64,000 bases of DNA from Cornus controversa. Its lineage: Eukaryota; Streptophyta; Magnoliopsida; Cornales; Cornaceae. A program made the translations under genes and the position numbers. Within the stretch, counting starts at the first letter, position 1, and each line of letters opens with the position of its first letter. Where the stretch lies: contig CM048853.1 of NCBI GenBank assembly GCA_026545225.1, positions 47,293,755 to 47,357,754 of the forward strand, given 5' to 3'. Below the pieces are notes generated by a model, which saw only the letters and a program-made list of their open reading frames with translations, did no database searches and was not told the DNA's origin. Shown piece by piece: positions 41,101-51,812 of the stretch.

Positions 41101-44100
41101 AAGAGATTCCACTATAATTCTGTAGAGATATTACAACAATAGAGTACTAACACCGTATACATGCCTTTTCACCATGTACCAGTCCATGAGCTTGTCCCCT
41201 CGCTGCCAGTGCTACCAGTGTTTTTCCTACTCTACCAACCCATAAGCTACCTCTAATCATCAACTCTCTCATGAGACTACATCTCTCTTAATCTCAGAAG
41301 TCTCAACACATAACCGAGGTGTCTATTTACAGAGTTTACACCCAATTCCTTGTTGGAGAAGGATTACAATTACTCAACAAGAAATTCCCTAATAAAATAC
41401 AACTCTAAAATGGAAACCTAATTAAACTTTGAATTTGAGACACAATTCCCAACAAAAACAGTAGTACCAACTACAACCCAAAAGAACTTGAGAAAGTTTT
41501 AAGTTCCAAACATGTCCAATTGAGCTTTCCGTATTTTAAATTGTGCAAATCAACTTTTAGGATTATTGTTTCATGCATACTAATGTTTGATTAGGTCTTT
41601 CACAAAGTTATTACTAAGAAGATGAAGTGTACAGAAGGGAAGAAACCTTGAGAGGTTTGTGATTTCCAGAAAGTGCTTTCAGTAAAGATGTCTTCCCACA
41701 TCCAGGAGGACCAAGCAGTAGAGTCATTCTGCAAAAAGATGAGCCTACTTTAATAAACTCAACAAGCAAAACTTGATGAAAAGAATTTTGCGCTTCTTGC
41801 TTATGGAACTTCACAAAAAATATCTTTCCTCCTGGTAGTAAAAATTGAAACAGGGAACTATTTCAAGGAAATTGTATACTTGTTCACAAAAATGAACTAA
41901 TGGAAGTTCTATAGGCATGGAAAACTCTAACTGGGAAGATAAATCCCTCAGTGTGCAATTTTGATTGATAAATCTCAAAGTTTGAAACAAATTGAGCTGT
42001 GTTAAAAATATTCCAACAGTGAAAATCATTTAATTTAATTTTTCAGTTATAGAAGGAAAGGATGGACCACAAAAATTGCAACCGTATTTTAAGGATAAAA
42101 ATGAATATTGAAAAAGTTAAAGGCTTAAAGCATCTACTCCGATAATTTAACTCATTAGGATAAAAGTGTTAGAAATTGAATTAATCACAGTATAAGCTCT
42201 GAGTTTCTAGAGCCTATGTGATAAACATTATCAACTTGAAAGAGAATATGTCACTGGCCATAAGGCCAGTCATTGTTTATGGTCTAACCATTCAAGAATG
42301 AGGCACAGTAAAAAAAAACTGGAAATCAACATCACTAAAATAGGGATTCTCAGTTAGATTAGTGACAAAACTTTAAAGGAAACAATTGAAAATGAATGCT
42401 TTCATTAGAAGTTGTGGCTAAAATATGGATTCTCAGTTAGATTGGTGGCAAAACTTTAAAGGAAACAATTGAAAATGAATGCTTTCATTAGAAGTTGTAG
42501 ATAATAATAACCAACGACAAGATGAGGAAAGCTGATGAGCTGGTTGGTCACATGCCATGATGACCAATGATTCGCTCGTTCATCGATATATAAAAAAAAT
42601 TGCTTCAATTTAGAGATGCTAATAAGAAATCAGCAAGACAAAAAGGAACCTAAGTTAAGGTAATGGAATATAACTAGAAAATATATCAGGTCTCCTACAT
42701 AATGCAAAGTGGAAATCCTAACTAGTTCAAATAACACTTTTATTGAGTTGAAAAATTAGTAAAGTTAGGTGATATTAAGTTTCGATTGCGTACCTCCCGG
42801 GCTTAATGATACCACTGACGTCATTGATGATGGCTATCTTGGCCTCTTGTGACTTTAACCCAGGCAACTTGCCAAAATCCTGCTTAACAGAATGCACCAA
42901 TCATTATAAATTTATAACCATAATTATGGAGCTGAAACCACAGCAAAAGCTGCTTTTGGACAAAAAATGCATAAAACATGGATTCACACATTAATTCTTG
43001 CGTCCAAACAGCAAGAAAAAGCGATAGATGCAACCAAGGCTTAAGCTCAAGTGTATCTCCTCATTTCTCATATGAGAGGCTAAGAGTTCAAGGCTTCATT
43101 GGGCCAATAATCGGTGTGTGATTGTGTGTGCTTACCAATAAAAAAAAATGAAAGAAAGAGGAATGGATCATTTTCTTCCATTATGGCAAGTTATTAAGTG
43201 GTTTTCCAAATGTTTGACTTGCACTGTATAAACAAAAAAAACAAAAAAAAATCTAATGTCTGGCTCAAATAATTACCCCTTCTTATTTTAAACGGCAAAA
43301 ATAATTACTGATTCAAACACACACATGTGCATGGGAAAACATATAATTCACACAAGGCCTAGCTAGAAATGGTGTTGCTTAGGATTGAATGGATTAGAAA
43401 TCTGTAGACTGATCTGTAACATTTTTTCTCAACATGCCATGCCATTTGAAGTTGGAAATGTTTTCAGAACTTAAAAAAATCAAAATAAAGAACTTTAAGA
43501 AGCAAAATTACTTGATGTAGATAACAATTACGTCAAAATGTGATTGGCAGGTAGAGTGTTGTTGTGTCAGGCCAGAATGAACTAGTATCTGTTAAGACCC
43601 TAACCTGAACCACAATTACTGGCAGGGTGGAACCGTGGAAATGACCCATTCCATCGCATATATACAATTAAGGGTAATGCTCTAAAGTTACTTCAAGAAA
43701 ATTAAAATACTTACAAAAAGCATGCTTTTGAGTGAATTCCATAGAGTTGGGAGGGGCTTGCCATGAACTACCTCACACTCTGCTTCCACTCTCAGATTGT
43801 TATATCTCACCTCCACGGTGGGAAATTTTACACCAACTCTACAAGAATCAAATAAAATTTTAGCCCAATAACCCTTGCATAAAAATACTTGAATAGTCAT
43901 TGATGTAAACATGTACAGGGCAACATTCGGCAAATATGAGGATTCAATAATTTATGTAACAATTAACAATATCATGGTGTCATAACAAGTTAAAATTCAA
44001 GTTAAAAAGTTATAATCTCCGTTGGTTGGCACAGAGAACTTGAACATGTAATGCCAAAATGTTATGTAGAGATGAAAATATACACAATGCAAACAAGTAT

Positions 44101-45896
44101 ATCCAGGTATATGTTCACTTCAAGATTCATACATATATGTGTGCGCCTAGGTGTGCATGCTTGTTTGAGCCATGTAAGACCATAACCTTCATTGCCTGGC
44201 ATAGAACTTGAAGCATCAACGCCATTGAATGGTAAAAACAGATGACAATTATGCAAGGAAAATTTTGTCTACAGTGAGAAACTTGATCGACTAAAGAAGT
44301 ATTGGGTACCCAGGGTTCCAACTATACAGTGCCCGGCCAATGAATACACATTATTTTTCTTGATAATAGAAATAGATACTGTGAAGTTGTGGTTCGAATT
44401 AGTTGCTGAGATGGAAGCGGTTGAATTTTCGATTGAAGCTTGATTGATCAAAGAACAACTTCGATCAAGCATTGATCAATCAAAGCTATCCATCTCAGAG
44501 AGTTGAGTTTTGTTGAAATTCAACTTCGATCGAAGGACTAAAAATTTTCAAGCTTGATCGATAAAAGTTATGGAGACTTAAATCTATAGAAACAAAGTTG
44601 CATTTTTCATGGGTTTTTTTGGGCCCGTTTGCTTGCTGTGTACTCTTGTAGTCTATATATACTTCTAGGAAGATCACTTGACACAAGAAAGAGAGTATGA
44701 GAGAGAACCTTGCGGCTAAGTAAAGAGAGAGAAAAAAATATTTGATAGCCAAAAAGAGTAAGAGAGATTGGGTCTGGGCTCAAATTTGTAATTCTCTTGT
44801 TTTTTCATACCTTGCAACCTTTGCCAAATTAAGCATAATCTTAGATTTTGGATGAATCACATTTACTTTCCTCTAATTTCTTGATTGATTAAGTTTTTTC
44901 AACGGTTACTTAGTATTGAGCGGAATACTATATTGTCGATATCCAGGATACCCAAAAAATTTTCTTGAAATGATAAGACGTGGGATCTCCCTAATATGTC
45001 ATAGTAGTCACTTTTGTTTAGTAGGCTGGGTGAGCAGCATTCCTTTTTTACAAAAGATAATGATTTATATATTGAAAGTTATCACAGAATGAATAATGAG
45101 AGAAAATTTATAATGCATCCGGTGTAAACATACTCGGTAAATGTAGACCTTTTGTTTTGTACACGTGTGATGGGACTCACCTTGTGTGTATATACACAAT
45201 TTATATTCATTTGATTTATTTACACTGGGTGTATTATTGACATCATCAATAATCAGATAAGTTGTCTATATTCATTGGACTATGAACTGTAATAAATGTT
45301 TGAATTCCCCTGCATGATGGAAGTGAATGGGTAATAAATTGTGTGTCTATCATTGCTACTTTACAAAACGCGGGCAAATATAACATGTATATGTGCACTT
45401 CAAGATTCTTGTATATATCCATACATGTATATATATGACAAAATATACCATGCATGTATGTTCATGATGTATCCCCTTATGGACATAAAAATGAAGAAAA
45501 GACTTACCTGTCCATTCTTTTTCCAAGCTTATGCAACAAGCGAAGATTGTCGTTCTCAATGTGTTTGATAAGCTTCTCAATGAACAAATGACGTTCAAGA
45601 GCATCAAGCTCAGTGACATCGATAACCCTTTTTCCTTGAACCTCATTTTCATCATATTCATGGTCAAACAAAGAAAATCTCAACCGTTCAACAGTTGGTA
45701 AACTCTCAATGGCAGCCCATTGCAATGCACATTCCTCATCAACCTCATCACCCTCTACAGAACCCAAATCAGAACTGCTTCGGAAACTAGAAGTGTGATC
45801 CTGAAATGATGAACTACTGAGACTACTTCCTGTCTCTGTCAGCTCTGTTCTCATTGATTCTACTTCTATCTCATCATTACCCACCAACTGAGCCAT
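29180..45896 (-). CDS. Full-size PDR-type ABC transporter, ABCG30/PDR2-like, copy 2
   Basis: Same architecture and presumed export role as copy 1. Exons: 45508-45896, 43715-43838, 42794-42879, 41647-41728, 40193-40352, 40016-40092, 38982-39035, 38783-38873, 38282-38583, 37631-37912, 37151-37464, 36769-36929, 36573-36676, 35217-35370, 35000-35134, 34781-34854, 34373-34690, 33981-34271, 33161-33244, 32907-33040, 32376-32603, 31410-31581, 30568-30822, 29180-29446. Total 4338 bp, 1445 residues, no stop found. Relative to copy 1, exon 1 is 18 bp longer, exon 4 is 3 bp shorter and exon 17 is 15 bp shorter, all in frame and cancelling out. NBD1 again has FLDD in Walker B; NBD2 motifs are canonical. 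It lacks the five residues EMRQL before GFTLKKL at the start of NBD2. Introns contain a solo LTR, a LINE tail and other insertions. A duplicated exon 12 donor could add four residues. Confidence 0.9.
37594..37618. repeat. (GA)n microsatellite in intron 10 of copy 2
   Basis: A run of GA dinucleotides just inside the exon 10 donor. Copy 1 has only a short purine stretch at this place. On the coding strand it is a CT tract close to the 5' splice site. Confidence 0.75.
37992..38264 (-). mobile_element. 5'-truncated LINE-like insertion at the start of intron 9, copy 2
   Basis: Copy 1 has an unbroken intron here. Copy 2 has about 270 extra bases starting with a T-run (a poly(A) tail on the minus strand). 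They are flanked by an imperfect target duplication, aaccatgacaactt on the left and agccatgatgaactt on the right. The sequence before the tail on the minus strand is rich in TTTTTGTTT-type motifs, as in 3' ends of plant non-LTR elements. The right duplication overlaps the exon 9 donor context, so the insertion sits within about 20 nt of the splice site. Confidence 0.65.
40984..41454. mobile_element. Solo LTR in intron 4 of copy 2
   Basis: 471 bp, starting TGTTGGG and ending CCCAACA (perfect 7-bp inverted ends). It is flanked by AAAAC on both sides (40979-40983 and 41455-41459). Copy 1 has the empty site with a single AAAAC. An internal acgtggttcggcc motif is frequent in plant Copia LTRs. No internal retrotransposon sequence remains, so this is a recombination product. 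Orientation not decided. Confidence 0.85.
42336..42501. repeat. 83-bp tandem duplication in intron 3 of copy 2
   Basis: The segment beginning taaaatagggattctcag is repeated at 42419 with about 5 changes. Copy 1 has a single version at about 12868-12945, so the duplication arose in copy 2. Confidence 0.85.
44385..45060. mobile_element. LTR-like insertion in intron 1 of copy 2
   Basis: Intron 1 is 1669 bp in copy 2 against 712 bp in copy 1. The extra DNA after about 44385 has the look of a retrotransposon LTR: tgttgaaattcaacttcg, a tatatatac promoter-like stretch before cttctaggaagatcac, and runs of gagagag. Exact ends and target duplication were not resolved. The part up to about 44380 is shared with the 5' fragment at 50059-51400. 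Confidence 0.4.
45110..45238. mobile_element. Small MITE-like element in intron 1 of copy 2
   Basis: The ends ATAATGCATCCGGTGTAAA and, inverted, ATAATACACCCAGTGTAAA match in 14 or more positions. About 129 bp, non-coding, absent from copy 1. Confidence 0.45.
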
Positions 45897-46050
45897 ATTG
45901 GGTAATGGAGGAGGACTTCAAACTGGAATGTTAGGAAGAGATATATATATATATATATATATGTACATATATATCTATGCAGTTTTCTCATTAGTTATAG
46001 AATATTAGAGCTCGGTTGATGTTATCCAAGTATGGCTCGTAATAATCTAT
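45897..46050 (-). promoter_or_regulatory. Putative 5' UTR and core promoter of copy 2
   Basis: The first 40 bp upstream of the ATG match copy 1 and the 27300 relic. A long (TA)n run at about 45940-45963 and a second TATATAT at about 45968 lie 45-80 bp upstream of the start codon, the position a TATA box would take. The transcription start cannot be fixed. Confidence 0.4.
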
Positions 46051-46339
46051 CTTCTTCTGGCGCATAAGGCGATTCTTTCATCATACGTGCAACGTTAATT
46101 CACCTACTAAAATATTCCGGGTTCGGGGCGGACAGTAAGAGGGACAAGGGGGACCATTTGGCTCCGCCAAAATTTTAAAAATCCCAGTTACCCTTTTTTA
46201 AGTATTAAATCTTATCAAATTTGACATTTGGTCCTCCAAACTTAAATACATTTGTAACAGGTCCCTCCAAATAGCACATCCAAACACTAGTTAATAAAAC
46301 CTCCATCCAAATACTCAAGTCATACTTAATTATTATTTT

Positions 46340-46530
46340 TTTATTCGTGGAAAAATATAATTTTATTGATCAGTGCAAAAAATTACAAGGCTTCATATGC
46401 GGATTCATCCATCAACCAAGAAGGAAAGTTGCTATCAATAATAAAATGCATCCCACCCTTTAGAGTGTATTTTCCGACCCTATGAGCCAAGTTATTTGCT
46501 TCTCTTGTGCATTCAATGCAAAGAATAGTG
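46340..46530 (-). pseudogene. LINE / RNase H-like C-terminal relic
   Basis: Minus-strand translation gives IECTREANNLAHRVGKY...FPSWLMDESAYEAL followed by a stop. This resembles the end of the RNase H-type domain found in plant LINEs (Arg-Glu-x-Asn-x-x-Ala-His core). An A-rich tail follows. Upstream sequence is replaced by an AT-rich foldback, so only the last 45 or so codons survive. Confidence 0.5.
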
Positions 46531-46554
46531 TTTTTTAAATAAAAATAATTTTTT

Positions 46555-46800
46555 TTGATAAAATTAATAAATAATAAATTTAGAAACATAAAAAAATATA
46601 AAAGTTCAATAGAATTTTATTTAATTTTTTTAAAAAAATAAAAATTTAATCAACTATAATGACATATATATTCTTTTCTCTATAAGTATACGTTTTCTAA
46701 ATAAAAATTTAAAAAAATAGTTAGATAAAATTCTTAAATAAAATTCTATTGACCTTCTATTTTTTTATGTTTCTAAACTTATTATTTATAAATTTTATCT
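46555..46800. repeat. Long imperfect inverted repeat (foldback)
   Basis: The left arm at about 46555-46622 and the right arm at about 46733-46800 are inverted copies with about 90% identity, sharing for example tttagaaacataaaaaaata and caatagaattttattta. The 110-bp loop is AT-rich. It may be a MITE or a source of hairpin RNA if transcribed. No target duplication was identified. Confidence 0.7.
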
Positions 46801-47119
46801 AACTATATTTTTGAATTTTTATAAAATACTATATTTACATAGAAAATGGCATAATGATCATAGTAAAAGATGTGTGTTATTATAGTTTTACTAGGGTGTC
46901 AACATGCACTCTTTTGTAAGATAATGGACGAACTTGCTTCAAAAAATAATTTAGGGATGAATTTGTACCTTAAAAAATTCACGATGGGTTTTGCATTTTT
47001 GCCAAAAATATATTATAATTTTTAAATTTTATATTTATACCATTAGTTCCTCCCGACCGAACATTCCAGCATCACAATTTCATTTTTGTCTAAATTGCGG
47101 AGTAATAGAATATAGTAAC

Positions 47120-47148
47120 ACTATATATATATATATATATATATATTT
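47120..47148. repeat. (TA)n microsatellite
   Basis: A pure TA run immediately left of the dispersed repeat at 47150-47430. Confidence 0.75.
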
Positions 47149-47149
47149 C

Positions 47150-47430
47150 CTGAATCAGAATTTTATACGCCACAAAAGCCAAACAATACAAACAGAAACA
47201 GAGAGGCTAACTGGAATAACAAAGAGAACCAATGAAAGCAAAACCATCTAAAAATCACCACTTCCTAACATTAGCTATATAACTGGAATAATAAAGAGAA
47301 GAAACCAACCAAAGAAAAACAACACAGGAAAGAAACAACAAAACAGCATGAGACAGCCAATACAAGCAAGCCCAACCAACAACACTATATTAAAGACATT
47401 AGGAAAAACTAAATAATAGAGAGATGCAAT
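47150..47430 (-). repeat. Dispersed repeat, copy A (retroelement 3' region?)
   Basis: The section around actggaataacaaagagaa, gaaacaacaaaacagca and gccaatacaa recurs at about 48855-49020. Read on the minus strand it is T-rich and low in complexity, as 3' ends of LINE-like elements often are. Family unknown. Confidence 0.45.
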
Positions 47431-47622
47431 TGGTGGAATTCTTATAATCAAATAATTTTTGGAGTACTCGATAATTTTTCCTTCAATCGATGCTTCAAAT
47501 TTATGAATGATGTTGCAAATTGACATATGCTATACTTTACCTGATGTGTCAAAAAGTGGCTAATTTATTGCAATTATAAAATACATTTTAAAATAATAAT
47601 AGGAACCCATAGATTAAAATAA

Positions 47623-47994
47623 GGATAAAGTGCACAAAATCCTCTCGCTATATAAAAAATGTGCAAAGACCTCCCCCGTTGTTCGCAAAACCTCTTCTAT
47701 TTTTCAATTTGTGCAAATAAGGACAAATCCTCAATTTGGAAGAAAATTGAACAATGAAATGACTATTACCCTTACTTTATAAATATGTATATATAAAAAA
47801 GAAAAAGCAAAATTGAAATGACAAAAAATGATACTTTTGGTTTTCAGAAAAGTGTGACATTATACTATTATATGGGGCAATTTGCTCTAAAATTTAAAAT
47901 TAGAGGGATTTTTATGCACTTACCAAACAGCAGGGGTGTTTCTCGTACATTTTCTATATGGTGAGGGTTTTTTTTTTTTTTTTGCACTTTACCC
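47623..47994. mobile_element. MITE with 9-bp target duplication (Mutator-type)
   Basis: The ends GGATAAAGTGCA and TGCACTTTACCC are inverted repeats, and similarity continues inward over about 60 bp (tatataaaaaatgtgcaaag against tatagaaaatgtacgag). A perfect 9-bp direct repeat TTAAAATAA flanks both sides (47614-47622 and 47995-48003). 372 bp, non-coding. A 9-bp duplication is typical of Mutator-like elements. Confidence 0.8.
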
Positions 47995-48319
47995 TTAAAA
48001 TAATGAGAAATTTTCATTTGGCATGCCACTTTTTGATATGCCAAATTTGACATATTTGATGGTATGCCAAATGCCAAGTAGACATTTAAAGTATCAGTTG
48101 AAAAAGTAGTTGCAACAAATGTCACGTATAATTTGACATATCGATTGGAGATGCTCTTATGGTTAACAATTGTGTCAAGTTTATTTGGAAAGTCATTAAA
48201 TTGCATAAATAAAAATATATATTTATTTCATTTTCTATATAAATAAAAAGTGACAAGAGAAAGGAAAGGAAAGGAAAGGGGAGAAGGAGGGATTTCTTAT
48301 TCCTCAAATACGAATTAAG

Positions 48320-48560
48320 GAATTAATAAGTCTAAACAACTTTCAATAAGAAATGTTTCTCTCCAATTTCAAAGATTACATATTAGTATTTGTGTACAAA
48401 TTTTCTATCTTTGATTTTCATCAATCAGTAATTTGTTTTTTAATTTGAAACATACTGAATTTTTGTATTAGTTATGAATGGGAAAATCTGGAGCTCGGAT
48501 TTTATTTCAAGGACGCAATGTACTTAATAATAAAAAAAATGAGTAAATTATCCTAAAATT
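48320..48560. repeat. Upstream block shared by ABCG gene copies (copy 2 version)
   Basis: Matches the blocks at 17930-18235 and 51670-53110, including aacaactttcaataagaaatg and gaatttttgtattagttatg. The latter is the unfilled version of the site where the 51813-52731 element inserted. Confidence 0.6.
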
Positions 48561-48854
48561 CTATGAGATTTTCACTTTTCACTCTTCGATCAAATTTTAA
48601 TCGATCAACCTCCCCCTTAATTTGAAAAGGTAACAACTAAGTAGAAATGGTTAGTGTCGTGAACTCCGTCTGAGCAAGTTTTATGTCATACCAAAATTAC
48701 CCTCAAATTCTATGACATTTTCACTTTTCACTTTCAGATTAAATTTTGGTTAAAACTGTGACCAACTTCCCTTCAACTTTGAAAAAGTGACAACAACCTA
48801 CAAACCGTTAGTGTCGTTAACTCCGTTTGAACAAGTTTTATGTCATGCCCAAAA

Positions 48855-49020
48855 AAAACAAGCACTTGCAAACATTAGCTGTATAACTGGAATAACAAAG
48901 AGAAGAAACCAATGAAAGGAAGAAACAACAAAACAGCAGAAGACAACCAATACAAACGAAGGACATGGATAAGGTGTGTTCAGGACACAGCCAGAATTTG
49001 GTTTCGGGGGCACAATGTAC
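48855..49020 (-). repeat. Dispersed repeat, copy B
   Basis: Partner of 47150-47430. To its right the minus strand continues as PPKPNSGCVLNTPYPCPSF in translation, a fragment I do not recognise securely. A (TA)n run follows at 49080-49111. Confidence 0.4.
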
Positions 49021-49075
49021 TTGATAGAAGAAAAAAAATCAGCTATGATGATAAATATAAATTGTTCATATATAA

Positions 49076-49110
<35 letters not shown>

Positions 49111-49114
<4 letters not shown>

Positions 49115-49919
49115 CAAATAAAAAGAACCAATAATACTTAACAAAAATAAATTGTTCATATATAATCTCACCTATATATAATTTCAAATAAAAAGAATAA
49201 AAAGAAACTTGACAAATGTAAGAATCAAAATATAGATTAATAGTATTTTCATTAAATACAATTACAACTATCATCGACGAGTTATCATATTACAATATTC
49301 ATAGCAGATAATGCCCTCTAATTTGAATTATGAAGAATTGATATTATGATTGGAGATGAAGATGATGGAAAAGAAAAATGAGGGAAGAGAATAATGAAAG
49401 TGAAAAGAAAAAAAAATCTGAAAACCTAATAGCAAATGGATGGTTCCATATGAGAAGAAAAAGAACGTATATGAAAGAAGCTAAATTTTGTTTATGATAT
49501 AAACAAGATTGACTTACATATATATACATTTACTTAGAATATGAGACAAAAGGAGATTAAGAGCATTGAGAAAAAAAATTCAGATAACCAAATATCAAAA
49601 TGGATGGAAATAAAAATTTGTAAAAAAATTAATTATGATGAAAGTTGCCAAAATTAAACGAAGTCCAAAAGCAATTATTGTTTAGTTTTTTAGTTACTTA
49701 ATTCTTAGATTTCTTTAATAAATAAACATATTTAGAGACTGGTTGTATTTTAATTATTATAAATAAAAATTCAGATTACATATTTATGTGTGTGTGTGTG
49801 TGTATATATATATGTATGTGTGTGTGCGCTTGTGCGTGAACTGATTATATGATTAGGTAATTGGAATGTTCGAAAAAATTATATATGTGTGTGTTATGGC
49901 AGTGCAATTATAGTAAGGA
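49111..49919. other. AT-rich spacer
   Basis: No gene recognised. It contains a short duplication (aaattgttcatatataatctca at about 49060 and 49149) and TG/TA runs at about 49788-49830. Confidence 0.4.
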
Positions 49920-50058
49920 AAATGCCCTCTCATTCAAAAATAAATAAAATTCGGGGGCACTTTGTAATTTTTTTAAAATATATATACAAAACTGAAAAAA
50001 ATAAAAATTTCAGGGGTGGCACGTACCCCCCGAGCCTTCATCCCCTCCGTCCCTGTGT
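49920..50058. mobile_element. Right end of a hAT-like element
   Basis: It ends CCTCCGTCCCTG at 50058, the inverse of the CAGGGACGGAGG-type terminus common in plant hAT relatives. Immediately beyond it, sequence homologous to ABCG intron 1 begins. A possible left partner is ggggcggacagtaagaggg near 46117, but flanking target duplications do not match, so the left end is not established. Confidence 0.45.
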
Positions 50059-50235
50059 GTAACAATTAACAGTATAATGGTGTCATAAATAGTTACAAAG
50101 TTATAATCTCCGTTGACTGGCACAGAGAACTTGAAGATGTAATCCCAGTTTCCACAATGTTATATAGAGATGAAAATATAGTAATATGTATACACAATGC
50201 AAATAAGCATATCCAGGTATATGTTCACTTCAAGA

Positions 50236-50271
<36 letters not shown>

Positions 50272-51400
50272 CGCGCGCGCGCGCGCTCGCTTGTATGTGC
50301 CTAGGTGTACGTGCTGATTTGAGCCATGTAAGACCATAACCTTCATTGTCTGGCATGCATAGAACTTGAAGCATCAATGCCACTGATTGGTATATACTAT
50401 ATACAGATGATAATTATGCAAAGAAAATTTTGTCCACAGTGAGAAAATTATTGACTAAACTATGTAATACCTGACCAATGAATACACACTATTTTTCTTG
50501 ATAATAGAAATAGTTACTTATTTTTGGGCGCAGAGTCGGCTCATACAAGGTCTAAGACGAGAAATTAAAGGAAACATTTTGTTTTTATTTTTAATATATT
50601 AATATTAATTAGATTTATATTTTTAGAAACTTTACTAATTAACAATTGAAAGGAGTTTAGGAAAAGAAGAAAATAGATTATAAATAGTGAGAATAATAAG
50701 AAAAAATTTGAGAAAGAAATGTAGTTGAATTTTAAGTTTTTGAGATAAATTGTACTTCAATTTAATCTAAAAATTAGAAGATAATGTATACATTAAATAC
50801 ACTCTATTTATATCACTAAGAAAGGAAAACTATAATTAAATTAAGTTAGAATCTAATTAATCATATTTATATAAAGTCCATTTTTAGAATGGTATTCAAT
50901 CTAAAAATCAGAAGTCATTGTATACTTAAATATTATATCACTAAAAAAATAAACCTATAATTAAATTAAGTTAGAATCCAATTAACCATATGTATACTAT
51001 TAAATCTTACTTAAATGGGACATTTTTATTGAAAGATATCTATGTCAGACCTAAGGCAACCCGCCTAATGATTGAGCGAACAATATCCTATGAAATTTTC
51101 ATTTCTTGATTACACTTGTCCATTCTTTTTCTGAGTTGTAAAGCGAAGATTGTTGTTCTCATTGTGTTTGATAAGCTTCTCAATGAACAAATGACGTTTA
51201 GAAAAATATATAAAATCTAGTTTAGAAAAATATATAAAATCTAATAGTAGATATAATAGAAAATATATACAATCTAACCGTTGAAAGAGAGACAAAGAAG
51301 TTATGGATTTATGCTTAATGAGATTTGGTATAATATCATTCTCATTCATCTGTAAAATGTAGAAAATTTTAATAAGAGACATTACTACCTTTGTGTTACC
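50059..51400 (-). pseudogene. 5' fragment of a further ABCG30-like gene
   Basis: 50059-50510 matches intron 1 of copy 2 (cagagaacttgaag, acatatat-type repeats, ccaatgaatacacactattt). About 51119-51200 matches the 3' end of exon 1: on minus it encodes the [13 protein letters not shown] type segment and ends AAAGAATGGACAAGTGT. The middle of exon 1, with the start codon, is replaced by AT-rich repeats (ttagaaaaatatataaaatc twice). 51280-51400 matches the copy 1 upstream region (gagagacaaagaagttatgg, attctcattcatctgtaaaat). Exons 2-24 are absent; the fragment is cut at 50058 by a transposon end. Non-functional. Confidence 0.75.
50241..50290. repeat. Compound (AT)n(GT)n(GC)n tract
   Basis: AT run, then GTGT, then at least eight GC dinucleotides. 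The whole tract alternates purine and pyrimidine and is a strong candidate for Z-DNA. It lies in the intron-1-like part of the gene fragment; copies 1 and 2 have only a short mixed version. Confidence 0.8.
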
Positions 51401-51812
51401 AAACAACCAGAAAAACAGAGGGGAGATATTAAGTTGAGTGGGCATCCACACCCACAACCTCTCCCCTCATTGGCCTAAATCTCGTGGTCTTGTGGTATTG
51501 GTTAAGATACTGCTTCTGTGTTCATAATTTTCAAAATAAGTCTATATAGTTAAAAGACACCCACACATGTAAGTGATAACAATCTTTGTTATTCGCAACG
51601 TAGGATTGTCACAACTAGACCAAACAAGACTGATCACTTGACCACAATCAGTTATAATACAAATTTATTCATTAACAAGTCTAAACAACTTTCAAGAAGA
51701 AATCTCTCTCTGCAATTTCCAATTTTACCATTTGCGATTATAATTGTTCCAACTTTGATTATAGATCAATTAATAGTTTGCTTTTTAATTTAAAACATAT
51801 TGAATTTTTGTA

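Noticed and set aside
48843..49274. 143-codon open frame on the minus strand
   Set aside because: It crosses a (TA)n microsatellite and a dispersed repeat; the Tyr-Ile run is repeat-encoded. Not a gene.
46116..50058. A single 3.9 kb hAT-like element from ggggcggac to ccgtccctg
   Set aside because: The two ends are only loosely similar and flanking bases do not give an 8-bp duplication; only the right end is well supported.
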